34,130 nucleotides of DNA, from positions 1 to 34,130 of the IMG/VR virus record IMGVR_UViG_3300025769_000426; one strand, given 5' to 3'. Positions 22,609-31,206 of this stretch are shown piece after piece. The position numbers were made by a program, and so were the translations under genes. A model generated the notes under the pieces. The model was not told the DNA's origin. It was given only the letters and a program-made list of their open reading frames with translations, and did no database searches. The DNA is from a virus. Within the stretch, counting starts at the first letter, position 1, and the number at the start of each line of letters is the position of its first letter.

Positions 22609-23021
22609 TAGAGGCAAAATTAGTCTATTTAGCGGGACCAATCTATGAGCAAGATGACACTTGTATCCGGTGGAGAAAAGCTACGCACAAACTTTTAATG
22701 AAGAAGAATGTAATGTGCATGAAACCTACAGATGCAGATTACCGGGGCAGGGAGACAATTGCAGGAATACCCAAGCAGATTGTAGAGGGAGACAAGAAGA
22801 GCATTATGTATTGCGATACTATTCTAGCTAAGTGCGATCATCCTTCATATGGCACTGCGATGGAGATTTACTTCGCATGGAGTCTTCGTAAGCAAGTCAT
22901 CGTAGTTACAAATTCTTATAGTCCTTGGATTCGCTACCATGCTGATCACATCTTTCCAACATTAGAAGAAGCAATCGAAAATATAGAGTTCCCTGATTTT
23001 GATCCGGGCGTTTCAAAATGA
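22605..23021 (+). CDS. Nucleoside 2-deoxyribosyltransferase-like (DUF4406-type) protein
   Basis: The 138-aa protein opens with KLVYLAGPI (5-13), then has RWRKATHKLL, an Asp at 63 (EGDKKSIMYCD), and HPSYGTAMEIYFAWSL (79-94), the GT-x-x-E pattern whose Glu87 would be the nucleophile. The family cleaves or exchanges the N-glycosidic bond of nucleosides or nucleotides. Flanked by a QueD-like and a DpdA-like gene, it could prepare or recycle bases for DNA modification; this is inference. Start ATG 22605 overlaps the upstream stop and has GGAGGTG upstream; the last codon overlaps the next ATG (ATGA). Confidence 0.7.
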   Translation: MIEAKLVYLAGPIYEQDDTCIRWRKATHKLLMKKNVMCMKPTDADYRGRETIAGIPKQIVEGDKKSIMYCDTILAKCDHPSYGTAMEIYFAWSLRKQVIVVTNSYSPWIRYHADHIFPTLEEAIENIEFPDFDPGVSK

Positions 23022-23659
23022 TTGTGATGCCATCAAATAACGCTAAAGGCATTGTCCATTATTGGGCAGGCCAAGGTTATCCTGTTGGTTGGTTATTTAC
23101 TCCTGAGTCAGCAGTAAGGGAACCTGTGCCTTGGATACCTTATTCGATAGACAACGGCAGGTTTGCAGTTTGGTCATCAGGTAAAAAATGGAACGAACAT
23201 GATTTCCTAAAGATGCTTGATTACTATAACGAAACAATTCTCAAGCCTCGTTTTGTCAATGTACCCGATGAAGTTGGAGATGCTGATGAAACGAAAAGGA
23301 TGTGGGATAAGTGGTATCCAATACTTATCCAATCGTATGATCTTCCTTGGTCTTTCTGCGTACAAGATGGAATGACTCCCGCCGATGTTCCAACCGAAGC
23401 TGATGTAGTATTCGTTGGAGGTACTATGGAGTGGAAATTACGCAACCTAACTATGTGGACAGATGCATTTGAAAGAGTCCATGTAGGAGCAATTAATACC
23501 CTGAAGAATCTTCTGAGGTGCAAGGAATTAGGTGTCGAATCCTGTGATGGTACAGGATGGTTTCGTGGGCCTAAGATGACAGATACTCTTCATCGATATT
23601 TTCGCATTCAGGCGGGAGAGGAAAAACTACCCGAACAAATAGAACTATGCCTAAGATAA
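23018..23659 (+). CDS. dpdA-like: DpdA-like DNA guanine transglycosylase
   Basis: The 213-aa protein carries motifs of the TGT-related DpdA family, which exchanges guanine in DNA for a 7-deazaguanine. I see PYSIDNGRFA (41-50), FVNVPDEVGDADETKRMW (79-96), FCVQDGMTP (113-121), VFVGGTMEWKL (131-141), HVGAINTLKNL (155-165) and ESCDGTGW (174-181). The Asp-Gly-Thr-Gly and the Pro-Asp-x-(V)-Gly-Asp elements are the strongest links. It is much shorter than tRNA-TGT (about 370 aa) and lacks the usual Cys3-His zinc site, as expected for compact phage DpdA proteins. Its end overlaps the terL start by 13 bases. Confidence 0.75.
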   Translation: MIVMPSNNAKGIVHYWAGQGYPVGWLFTPESAVREPVPWIPYSIDNGRFAVWSSGKKWNEHDFLKMLDYYNETILKPRFVNVPDEVGDADETKRMWDKWYPILIQSYDLPWSFCVQDGMTPADVPTEADVVFVGGTMEWKLRNLTMWTDAFERVHVGAINTLKNLLRCKELGVESCDGTGWFRGPKMTDTLHRYFRIQAGEEKLPEQIELCLR

Positions 23660-25323
23660 CTTACGCAGATGAGGTAGATGCCCATTTTGGCATCCCTTGG
23701 TTGGAAGAGTTAGAAATCCGCAAGGGTGAGTTATCATGTGCTTTAAGTGATGAGCAGATTGATCAATTGCCACCTGAGAAGACAGCAATGCTGTCAGATT
23801 TAATTTTACATCAACCAAACTCTGAGAAGGAAGATCCTATACAATGGGGATGGACATTACCCGGTTGGCAAAGGGTGATGGATAATTGGGAGAATGACAA
23901 GATTCATGTTATTTTGGGCGGCAACAGATCGTCCAAGACTATGTTTGCAAGTCGTATGCTAGTTCATTTAGCTCAAACAATACCTGAAGCTGAAATACGA
24001 AGTATGCACGTAACAGAAGAAAGAAGTATATCAGATGCACAGAAATATATATGGCAGAACTTGCCAATGCGGTACAAGAGGGCAAAGAAAAAGAGTGAGA
24101 ATCATTCTCTACAATATAATCAAAAGAATGGATTTAACTCCTCTAAAGCAATATTTCCCCCCACCCAAGAAGGTGCTGAGAGGGGTAGTACGATTTATTT
24201 TAATAACTATCGGCAGTATCAAGCTGATCCTCAGATTTTTGAAGGTTGGTCTGCACACTGCATACACCTTGACGAAGAAGTACCTGAGGCAATTTTTAAT
24301 ACGCTCTTAGGTCGTACAGTTGACTATCATGGTCGACTAATTTTGACTTTCACGACACTTCAGGGCTGGACACCTTTGATCAATAGTTTGTTAAAGGGTG
24401 CTGAAACTGTAAAGACAAGATACTCTGAGATTATGGGTAGAGAATTACCTACTGAACAGATTTGTAAGAATTGGCCTAATTGTAGAATATATTACTTTTG
24501 GACAGAAGATTCTCCGTTTATTGATGGCAAAGAATTAATTAATACATATGCAAGACAACCACAGGAAGTTAAGCTTGCTAGATTATTCGGCATTCCAAGT
24601 AAAGCTGTAGAGGGTAGATTTCCAAAATTTACAAGAGAAACCAATGTTGTTCCACATGAAACAATACCTACTATTATTGATCCTACTATACCATCGACTA
24701 AGTATTTTGTTACTGACCCCGGTGGTTCTAAGCCTTGGGTAGCAATTTGGGCATCCGTATTGGAGGATGGTACTATCTATATTTATAGGGAGTTTCCTGA
24801 TACAAGTATGGGTGATTGGGCATTGCCTCATGTCAATGGAGTTGGTAAGAGTGTAGGCAAAGCGGGTCCTGCTCAAAGACCTCTTGGATGGGGCTACAGT
24901 CAGTATAAAGAGCATTTTGAGGCATTAGAAGGTGGGGAGCATATATTTGAGCGGATTGTTGACCCTCGTATGGGAGCCGCCACAGTCAGGGAGAAGGAAG
25001 GTGAGAGTAATATAATAAATACAATGGCTAATCTAGATTTTGTTATGAGACCTGCCCCCGGTGTTGAAATTGAGTCAGGCATTGCGGCCATAAACAATGC
25101 TTTATCTTGGGATGATACTGAACCAATGACCGAGCAGAATCGTCCTCAGTTGTTTGTGTCAGACAGGTGCGAGAATCTAATAAGCTGTATGCTAGAATAC
25201 AGTGGTCAAAGTAGAGCAGAACACTTTAAAGATTACATTGACACATTGAGATATTTAATGGTAAGTAAACCTGAACATGTTACAGACGCATCACTTGCTT
25301 GTACAGGTGGTGGTGGATATTGA
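23647..25323 (+). CDS. terL: Large terminase subunit
   Basis: The 558-aa protein is the packaging motor ATPase and nuclease. The ATPase has Walker A GGNRSSKT (91-98), Walker B CIHLDEE (205-211) and motif III LTFTTLQGW (233-241). The nuclease domain has FVTDPGGSKPWVAIW (354-368, Asp357), a middle Asp in ERIVDPRMGAA (about 440) and a final one in HFKDYIDTLRYLM. These form the RNase H-like metal site. It overlaps the end of the DpdA-like gene, so base modification and packaging are translationally coupled. The small subunit is not identified with confidence (see 18955-19434). Confidence 0.95.
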   Translation: MPKITYADEVDAHFGIPWLEELEIRKGELSCALSDEQIDQLPPEKTAMLSDLILHQPNSEKEDPIQWGWTLPGWQRVMDNWENDKIHVILGGNRSSKTMFASRMLVHLAQTIPEAEIRSMHVTEERSISDAQKYIWQNLPMRYKRAKKKSENHSLQYNQKNGFNSSKAIFPPTQEGAERGSTIYFNNYRQYQADPQIFEGWSAHCIHLDEEVPEAIFNTLLGRTVDYHGRLILTFTTLQGWTPLINSLLKGAETVKTRYSEIMGRELPTEQICKNWPNCRIYYFWTEDSPFIDGKELINTYARQPQEVKLARLFGIPSKAVEGRFPKFTRETNVVPHETIPTIIDPTIPSTKYFVTDPGGSKPWVAIWASVLEDGTIYIYREFPDTSMGDWALPHVNGVGKSVGKAGPAQRPLGWGYSQYKEHFEALEGGEHIFERIVDPRMGAATVREKEGESNIINTMANLDFVMRPAPGVEIESGIAAINNALSWDDTEPMTEQNRPQLFVSDRCENLISCMLEYSGQSRAEHFKDYIDTLRYLMVSKPEHVTDASLACTGGGGY

Positions 25324-25361
25324 TTGACTATTTTTGACTATGTGGATAATAGTATAACTTT

Positions 25362-27428
25362 ATGCAAAGCGCTTCTGATCCTGAATTACTTTATGTCAGC
25401 AAAGAACCTGACATTAATTACTTAGCAGAAACCTACCGAAAAACACAGGCAGATCTTGGTGAGTGGTTAGATCGTAGGCAACAGGATTATGATGTAAGGA
25501 ATTGCATGTGGTCAGGTAAATCTGACGACTTTAAGAAACACTCAAACCTTAGTTCCACAGGAGATGTATTCCCTTGGGATGGAGCGAGTGATCAGGAGAT
25601 ACGCATGGTTGATAATCAGATCAACAAGTGTGTCGCGATGGTTATGAATGCAGTAAGACAGGCACATATCGTTGCCACACCTGTTGAGTCAGGTGACATT
25701 GAGCGAGCCAATGTAATATCTATGTTTCTGCGTTGGATAATTAATACTAAAATGGAGGAATTTTATGATCAATTAGAACTTGGTCTTAATCATTTCTTTG
25801 AAAAAGGTTTAATGTGTCACTATGTGTGGTACGATTCACAGGATTTAAAACAACAACAAACAATCCGCTTGGATGAGATAGCACAGGCTTTACCTGAGAT
25901 AGCAGAAGCTATACAGGATGGAAGTATGGATAACGAGTTATCCTCAGCTATTAAAGATCAATTTAAAGTATCTAAGAGAAAAGCGAAAAGTATGCTTCGT
26001 GAGTTGCGTGAACAGGGTACAACCACAATACCTGTAACTAGACAAGTAGTAAATAGACCTAGACTAAAAGCACTTGCTCCTGACGAAGATGTTTTTTGGC
26101 CAAATTACACAATAGATCCACAGGAAGCACCTTATGTTTTTCATGTGCTTCATATGACTCCTGAGCAACTTCGCGCAAAGATTTCATCCGAGGGATGGGA
26201 TGAGGAGTTTGTTGAGAAGGCAATGGAGTTGGCACAAAATACACAAAGGGATGATACACTTTACAATGTTCGTCAGATGGATGAAGCTATTCGTGATGAT
26301 GATGAGACTATTAGAATAGTGTACTGTTATCAAAGATTGCTTGATGAAGATGATGTCCCCGGTATTTACTGCACAATATTGCATCCTGATGTACCTGATC
26401 TTTATGCCAAACATGAGTTATTGGATTATGCTCATGGCAAGTATCCATTCGTAATTACTAAGTACGAACAAACAAGTAAAAGACTTTATTCATCTAGATC
26501 AATTCCTGAGCTTGGAGAACCCTTGCAACAGGTAATGAAGATCGAGACTGACTCAATGATTGATCGTCAATCATTGGCAACGCTTCCACCTTTAGAGCAT
26601 CCATTAGGGCGGCCACCAACCAAATGGGGGCCGGGTGTAAGAGTTCCCTATCGGACACCGGGTGAGATTCGTTGGGCAGATACACCAAGGTTTGATGGTG
26701 GTAATGTTGAGGTTCGTAGGTACATCCAAGAAATGTTTGATAAATACTTTGGTAACTTTGCCCCCGGAGTTGATCAGGTTGAATCTCAGAATAAACAGCA
26801 AGCAGTTATCAATAAGGTGTTTAATCACCTTAAATATGTCTTTGACCAAGTGTGGACTTTGTATCAGCAATATGGGCCGGACGCTGAGTTTTTTCGAGTC
26901 ACAGGAATGCAAGATGTACAGAAGTTTAATAAAGGTAGAGCGGGCGAAAGATTTGACTTTTACTTACAGTTTGATGTGGCAACACAAGATCCTGAGCAGA
27001 TGTTGGAAAGAGTGAAAGCAATTGCAGAACTTGCTCCTGCTTTAGATAGATCAGGAACATTAGATACTGAGAGACTTCTTCAGCTTGCAGTAGGACAGAT
27101 AATGCCCGGTGCTTCCGAGAAGATTATGATCCCCAAGGAGACTGCATCACAGAAGGCAGTAGAGGAGGAGAGACAAACAATTGCTGAACTTGTGGCAGGT
27201 GTACCACCAAATGTAAGACCACAGGACTCACATGAGTTAAAGATGCAAGTATTTCAACAATGGTTATCACAACCTGACATACAACAAAAAGCACAACAAG
27301 ACCAAGCATTACAGGAGAGAATTCAGAATTATATGCAACAGCGTCAAATGCAGATTCAGCAGAAACAGAATGCGGCGATTGGACGACTAGGGGCGACTCC
27401 CACACAGTTTGGTGAAACTGCTAAGTAA
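25362..27428 (+). CDS. Portal protein
   Basis: This 688-aa protein forms the dodecameric gate through which DNA is packaged and to which the tail attaches. Support comes from size, position right after terL, the DYDVRNCMWSGKSDDFKKHS N-terminal region with WDGASDQEIRMVDNQINKC (about 68-90), and a long helical C-terminus. Gln/Glu-rich repeats (LSQPDIQQKAQQDQALQERI ...) lie near 630-680. These are typical of large podovirus portals. There is no Shine-Dalgarno site before ATG 25362; the 38-base gap contains TTGACT and GATAAT with a poor spacing of 15. Confidence 0.85.
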   Translation: MQSASDPELLYVSKEPDINYLAETYRKTQADLGEWLDRRQQDYDVRNCMWSGKSDDFKKHSNLSSTGDVFPWDGASDQEIRMVDNQINKCVAMVMNAVRQAHIVATPVESGDIERANVISMFLRWIINTKMEEFYDQLELGLNHFFEKGLMCHYVWYDSQDLKQQQTIRLDEIAQALPEIAEAIQDGSMDNELSSAIKDQFKVSKRKAKSMLRELREQGTTTIPVTRQVVNRPRLKALAPDEDVFWPNYTIDPQEAPYVFHVLHMTPEQLRAKISSEGWDEEFVEKAMELAQNTQRDDTLYNVRQMDEAIRDDDETIRIVYCYQRLLDEDDVPGIYCTILHPDVPDLYAKHELLDYAHGKYPFVITKYEQTSKRLYSSRSIPELGEPLQQVMKIETDSMIDRQSLATLPPLEHPLGRPPTKWGPGVRVPYRTPGEIRWADTPRFDGGNVEVRRYIQEMFDKYFGNFAPGVDQVESQNKQQAVINKVFNHLKYVFDQVWTLYQQYGPDAEFFRVTGMQDVQKFNKGRAGERFDFYLQFDVATQDPEQMLERVKAIAELAPALDRSGTLDTERLLQLAVGQIMPGASEKIMIPKETASQKAVEEERQTIAELVAGVPPNVRPQDSHELKMQVFQQWLSQPDIQQKAQQDQALQERIQNYMQQRQMQIQQKQNAAIGRLGATPTQFGETAK

Positions 27429-27450
27429 GCAGTATAGAAAGAAAAACATC

Positions 27451-27558
27451 ATGCCAATGGTAGGTAAGAAAAAATTCGATTACACTAAAAAGGGTAAAGC
27501 GAACGCAAAAGCGTACGCAAAGATGATAGGTAAGAAAGTCAAAAAGAAGAAAAAATGA
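27451..27558 (+). CDS. Tiny Lys-rich protein, 35 aa
   Basis: MPMVGKKKFDYTKKGKANAK followed by AYAKMIGKKVKKKKK: half the residues are Lys. It is coupled to the next gene by ATGA overlap and follows portal by 22 bases. It is probably nucleic-acid binding through charge alone. Function unknown. Confidence 0.6.
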   Translation: MPMVGKKKFDYTKKGKANAKAYAKMIGKKVKKKKK

Positions 27559-27803
27559 GTATCACTTATCGTGGTGAACGTTTTAGTGGTTACAATAAGC
27601 CTAAGAGGACACCGGGTAAATCTAAAAAGTTTGCTGTTCTTGCTAAGGAGAACGATAAAGTCCGTCTTGTCAGATTCGGTGATCCGAACATGTCCATTAA
27701 GAAAAATATACCTGCTAGACGAGCTTCCTTCAGAGCAAGACATAAATGCGATGAGAAAAAGTCTAAATTAACCGCAGGTTATTGGAGTTGTAAAAAATGG
27801 TAG
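27555..27803 (+). CDS. Conserved-looking small basic protein, 82 aa
   Basis: MSITYRGERFSGYNKPKRTP then KKFAVLAKENDKVRLVRFGD and a patterned C-terminus FRARHKCDEKKSKLTAGYWSCKKW. The 'FGDPNM.IKK..P.RR.SFRARH.C......AGYWSCK.W' pattern is one I associate with small proteins in portal-proximal positions of aquatic phages; no function is known to me. The two Cys and the His could bind a metal. ATGA overlap on the left; the next ATG lies within its last codons. Confidence 0.7.
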   Translation: MSITYRGERFSGYNKPKRTPGKSKKFAVLAKENDKVRLVRFGDPNMSIKKNIPARRASFRARHKCDEKKSKLTAGYWSCKKW

Positions 27804-27958
27804 CAAAGAAGAAAAAACCAAAACCCACAAATCCGGCTCTTTATTCAAGGGTTAAATCAGAAGCTAAAAAAAAGTTTGATGTTTATCCATCTGCTTACGC
27901 AAATGCGTGGTTAGTTAAAACCTATAAAAAAAGAGGTGGTAGGTATAAAAACGCATGA
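27797..27958 (+). CDS. Small basic protein, 53 aa (DUF5872-like pattern)
   Basis: MVAKKKKPKPTNPALYSRVK then a SEAKKKFDVYPSAYANAWLV helix and a YKKRGGRYKNA end. The 'P.LY.RV..EAK.KFDVYPSAYANAWLVK.YK.RGG.Y' pattern matches, by memory, the DUF5872 type found in viruses and phages. Function unknown. It overlaps the previous gene by 7 bases and the next by 4. Confidence 0.65.
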   Translation: MVAKKKKPKPTNPALYSRVKSEAKKKFDVYPSAYANAWLVKTYKKRGGRYKNA

Positions 27959-28233
27959 GCCTTAAAAAATGGTTTGGTAAAGGCTCAGAAGGAGATTGGG
28001 TAGACATTGGTGCGCCTAAGAAAAAGGGCAAGTACCAACCTTGTGGGCGAAAATCTACTAAAACAAGTAAAAGAAAGTACCCAAAGTGTGTGCCACGCTC
28101 AAAAGCAAAAAGTATGACTGCGGCACAAAGAAAAAGCGCAGTAGCTAGAAAAAGGGCAAAACCACAAGGAGTTGGAGGCAAGCCTACCAATGTAAGGACT
28201 ATTGTTAGAAAAAGAAAAACAAAGAAGAAATGA
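27955..28233 (+). CDS. Small basic protein, 92 aa
   Basis: MSLKKWFGKGSEGDWVDIGA then PKKKGKYQPCGRKSTKTSKR, KYPKCVPRSKAKSM and a tail of RKR/KKK. The 'W.DIGAPKK.GKY..CGR....YPKCVP..KA..MT..Q...AV.RKR' pattern looks conserved in phages (possibly DUF6321); the two or three cysteines could bind zinc. ATGA overlaps couple it to both neighbours. Together with the three preceding genes it makes a run of four Lys/Arg-rich proteins. Confidence 0.65.
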   Translation: MSLKKWFGKGSEGDWVDIGAPKKKGKYQPCGRKSTKTSKRKYPKCVPRSKAKSMTAAQRKSAVARKRAKPQGVGGKPTNVRTIVRKRKTKKK

Positions 28234-28469
28234 GTGCAATTGGTAAAACAGATCACGAAATTGACCATGAAGACGCAATCAGAGCGATGTCCGCTCTCAA
28301 AAACGATCCTAACTTCAAGAAGTATATCGAAGTGCGTGAGAGTATGCGTGAAGAAACGATTAGGGCGTTGCAGACTCCTGAGAACATCTCAGACACAAAC
28401 AGGCACTTTTACATCACAGGTAAGCTAGAAGCTATTGACGAGGAGTTGGATGTACTATATAAACTTTAG
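28230..28469 (+). CDS. Small helical hypothetical protein, 79 aa
   Basis: MSAIGKTDHEIDHEDAIRAM... is a mostly helical, slightly acidic protein ending EAIDEELDVLYKL. Position between the basic proteins and scaffold suggests a minor head role, for example an accessory to the portal, which is inference. Last gene before a strong terminator. Confidence 0.55.
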   Translation: MSAIGKTDHEIDHEDAIRAMSALKNDPNFKKYIEVRESMREETIRALQTPENISDTNRHFYITGKLEAIDEELDVLYKL

Positions 28470-28493
28470 GTAGATTATGTGTAATACCCATAG

Positions 28494-28529
28494 CCCTCTA
28501 CGTTTTTGGGGTAACGTAGGGGGTTTTTT
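28494..28529 (+). terminator. Rho-independent terminator
   Basis: A 10-bp stem CCCTCTACGT (28494-28503) pairs with ACGTAGGGGG (28514-28523, one G-T pair), with a 10-base loop and a run of six T. It ends the portal-small-protein operon. Confidence 0.85.
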
Positions 28530-28619
28530 GTGCATAGATATAAATATGTAAATAAGTCTTGCAATATTTACATCAAATAAATAGCTTAATATCTACTAGG
28601 CTAATTGCCTTGAGTATTT

Positions 28620-29708
28620 ATGGACGAAATTACCAAAGAGGTTGACTCAGAATCCTCCGAAAATTCTGTGGAAATAGAAAAGCCTGTTGATGGGAATGTA
28701 TCCGTTGCGGAGTTTGCAGATCAGTTATTGAAAAACAAACAAAGAAACGATCCTGAACCTGAAGCAAGTACCGAAGAGACGGAACAGTCCACTGAAGAAG
28801 CTGTGGATTCAACAGAAGTCACTGAGGATACACAGTCTGCTGAAGATGCGGAAGACGAGGATGATTCCTCGCCCCCTCCACAGACTTCAGATGTTCTTTC
28901 AAAGTTTAATATTGATCTAGATAGCTTATCAGAGGACGAAAGTCGTGATCTAGCTAAGGCTTTAAATGCAAGTGCTGTTAAGAGATTCGGTACTCTTACT
29001 CGTCAAAAACGGGAATTAGAGGCACAGAATGAGGTATTGCAACAACAAGCAAAGCAAGCTGAAGAAGGGTCTACTCCAAGTTACTTAAAAGATAATGCTT
29101 TATCTGATATTACTGATGAGCAATCTCTAGTTGAGAAAGTTGAGCAACTTAATGACTTGATTGAGTGGACAGAAGATAGCATGGACAACGAAATTCAATA
29201 CGATGACCAAGGTAATGAATTTATTGCCACAAATGGTGATCAGAAGTTCACAAAAGCTGACCTAAAGAAATTCAGAGCAGATGCAAAACGTTTGTTACGC
29301 AAAGATGTTCCTGCGAGAGCTACATGGTTATCAGAAAGAAAGCAAGCTGACGAAATGGCTAAGGATACATTTCAGTTTCTAAGTGATCCTGATAGTGAAG
29401 ATTACAAGTTGTTCAATCAACTGAATGATAATCCGCTTTATCAACCATTTAAGAAGCTACTTCCGAATGCTAATTATGCAATGGGTCTTATGATTGAGGG
29501 GTATAAAGCAATTGAGGGTAGAAAGAAAAATACTGCTAAACCACCACCTAAACCTAAAGCACCTGTAGCATCAACAGAAGCAGGTACATCAAGACCTAAA
29601 TCTAATCAATCAATGAAACTGAAAGCTGTGGAGGCGGCGAAGAAGCAATATGAATCTTCAGGCTCAATGGCAGACTACCAACAATATTTAAAAATAAAAA
29701 AATCTTAG
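28620..29708 (+). CDS. Scaffolding protein
   Basis: The 362-aa protein has a very acidic Glu/Asp/Ser/Thr-rich N-terminal third (about 1-85, e.g. EPEASTEETEQSTEEAVDST). A coiled-coil region follows (about 115-145, RQKRELEAQNEVLQQQAKQA), and the C-terminus is basic (Lys/Pro-rich linker, then MKLKAVEAAKKQYESSG). This layout and the position just upstream of the major capsid gene match head scaffolds that assemble with capsid protein and leave before DNA packaging. It starts after a 90-base gap containing A/T-rich sequence; the Shine-Dalgarno site is weak. Confidence 0.8.
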   Translation: MDEITKEVDSESSENSVEIEKPVDGNVSVAEFADQLLKNKQRNDPEPEASTEETEQSTEEAVDSTEVTEDTQSAEDAEDEDDSSPPPQTSDVLSKFNIDLDSLSEDESRDLAKALNASAVKRFGTLTRQKRELEAQNEVLQQQAKQAEEGSTPSYLKDNALSDITDEQSLVEKVEQLNDLIEWTEDSMDNEIQYDDQGNEFIATNGDQKFTKADLKKFRADAKRLLRKDVPARATWLSERKQADEMAKDTFQFLSDPDSEDYKLFNQLNDNPLYQPFKKLLPNANYAMGLMIEGYKAIEGRKKNTAKPPPKPKAPVASTEAGTSRPKSNQSMKLKAVEAAKKQYESSGSMADYQQYLKIKKS

Positions 29709-29721
29709 GAGGAAATTAATT

Positions 29722-30690
29722 ATGGCACAAGCCGCAAGTTATAACACATCCGGCAACCGGGAGGACTTAACTGACGTCCTTACAATTATGGAGCCGGAAT
29801 CAACACCATTCACAAGTATGGCACAGAAAGCCACCGCAAGTGGTACTTTCTTTGAAGTCCAAGTGGATGATCTTAGTACACCAAGCTTCGATGGAGTAAA
29901 TGAAGGTGAGGACGTTACTGCTTTTGATAACAAAGCTGTAAATCGCGCTCGTATTGGAAATTATGTTCAGAAATTTCGCAGAAGTTTTGCAGTAAGTGAC
30001 ATCCAAGAGATTGTTGCTACAGCGGGCGTCACATCTGAGTTCGCCAATGCCGAAGCAAAAGCAGTAAGAGAATTAAAGCGGGATGTCGAAGCAGCTGTAT
30101 GTTCAGGTCAAGATCGTCAAGCTGAAGCCGGAGCCGGTGCCCCATACAAAACTCGTGGAATGTTTAAGTTCCTCGGTCTTGGTGGTCAACCATCCGACAT
30201 TCCTGCTTTTGCTCAGAATGTTGCTAACGACACAACTGCTACGCAAACCGAAACAACCTTCAATAGCGTTCTCCAAGAACTTTATGAAGCTAACGGAATG
30301 CCCGGTGGTCAACTTACTCTTATCGCCGGTCCTACTCTCAAAAAGGAAATCAGTGACTTTGCTCGTCAAGAAGGTTCTACAACCGCCTTGTCTTTCCAAG
30401 TTACTCAACCTGCTGAGAGTAAGAAAATAACCTTATCAGTCAATTTTTACGAAGGAGATTTCGGAAATGTTGCAATAGTACCTAGCGTGTATTTAAACCG
30501 CACATCGGGTAGCGACACAATTGATGGTGATGCAGGTCTTCTTATCGACCCTGAGTACGTAGCAATCCATACTTTGAAAGCTGAATCTAATTCTGAGCTT
30601 GAAAATCAAGGTGGTGGCCGGCGTGGTTTCTGTGATATAATTGCGGGTCTCGCAGTTCACAGTCCAAAAGCTCATGGTTACTTTAACTAA
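29722..30690 (+). CDS. Major capsid protein, DUF5309 (SU10-type)
   Basis: The 322-aa protein shows the DUF5309/SU10 major capsid pattern. Visible are GNREDLTDVLTIMEPESTPF (11-30), FFEVQVDDLSTPSFDGVNEG (43-62), GNYVQKFRRSFAVSDIQEIV (78-97), then AKAVRELKRDVEAAV (112-126) and TRGMFKFLGLGG. These correspond to the N-arm and E-loop/spine helix of an HK97-like fold in that family. A strong AGGAGG lies 10 bases before the ATG, consistent with very high expression. Scaffold precedes it and the putative decoration protein follows. Confidence 0.85.
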   Translation: MAQAASYNTSGNREDLTDVLTIMEPESTPFTSMAQKATASGTFFEVQVDDLSTPSFDGVNEGEDVTAFDNKAVNRARIGNYVQKFRRSFAVSDIQEIVATAGVTSEFANAEAKAVRELKRDVEAAVCSGQDRQAEAGAGAPYKTRGMFKFLGLGGQPSDIPAFAQNVANDTTATQTETTFNSVLQELYEANGMPGGQLTLIAGPTLKKEISDFARQEGSTTALSFQVTQPAESKKITLSVNFYEGDFGNVAIVPSVYLNRTSGSDTIDGDAGLLIDPEYVAIHTLKAESNSELENQGGGRRGFCDIIAGLAVHSPKAHGYFN

Positions 30691-30713
30691 TATTAATTAG
30701 GAGAACATAAGAC

Positions 30714-31142
30714 ATGGCAGAATTAAGTAACAATGAAGCAGGTCGCGGTTTTACTCACGTATACACTGCTACCTATGAAGACCTACAAACAATTGGAAAT
30801 GGTGGTCAAGCTACCATCGCAACCATCCCTGCGGGTGGTGCTATTGAATGTGTAGGAGTTTATGAATCAGAAGCGTTCGCTGGTACAACCTCTTTGGTTA
30901 TCGATGTAGGAACTTCTTCAGGAGACCCTGATGAGTTCATCGATGCTCTTGATGTTGATGCTATGACTGCTCCTGTTTTCAATACAGGGGATGCCTTCAC
31001 AGGTAATCAATCACAACCTGTAGGTGGAACAAGTAGTGCTACATCTGTACTTTTAGAAGTCACAGATGCCGCTATTGCATCAGCTACAGCCGGAAAGATT
31101 GTTATTGGTCTACGTATTGTTGACCTCGGACAATTTGCTTAA
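30714..31142 (+). CDS. Putative capsid decoration protein, 142 aa
   Basis: The protein is beta-rich and Thr/Gly/Ala-rich with no Lys after the N-terminus except near the end (GKIVIGLRIVDLGQ). SDs are strong (TTAGGAG), matching the capsid gene. It follows the major capsid gene by 24 bases and is followed by a terminator, the common place for a capsid-stabilising protein. It could instead be a minor tail or head component. Confidence 0.55.
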   Translation: MAELSNNEAGRGFTHVYTATYEDLQTIGNGGQATIATIPAGGAIECVGVYESEAFAGTTSLVIDVGTSSGDPDEFIDALDVDAMTAPVFNTGDAFTGNQSQPVGGTSSATSVLLEVTDAAIASATAGKIVIGLRIVDLGQFA

Positions 31143-31158
31143 CAGCATTTAGGAATAT

Positions 31159-31191
31159 GGGAGTGACCTATAGAACGGGTCACTCCCTTTT
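31159..31191 (+). terminator. Rho-independent terminator
   Basis: A perfect 10-bp stem GGGAGTGACC (31159-31168) pairs with GGTCACTCCC (31178-31187) across a 9-base loop and is followed by TTTT. It ends the capsid operon. Confidence 0.85.
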
Positions 31192-31206
31192 CCAACCCAA
31201 TTTATT

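Noticed and set aside
25324-25358. Promoter upstream of the portal gene
   Set aside because: TTGACT and GATAAT are only 15 bases apart, and other pairings give 13 or 23; not convincing.
27915-28268. 117-codon minus frame opposite the basic proteins
   Set aside because: It is the hydrophobic complement of Lys-rich codons (AAA/AAG read as TTT/CTT), a typical artefact.
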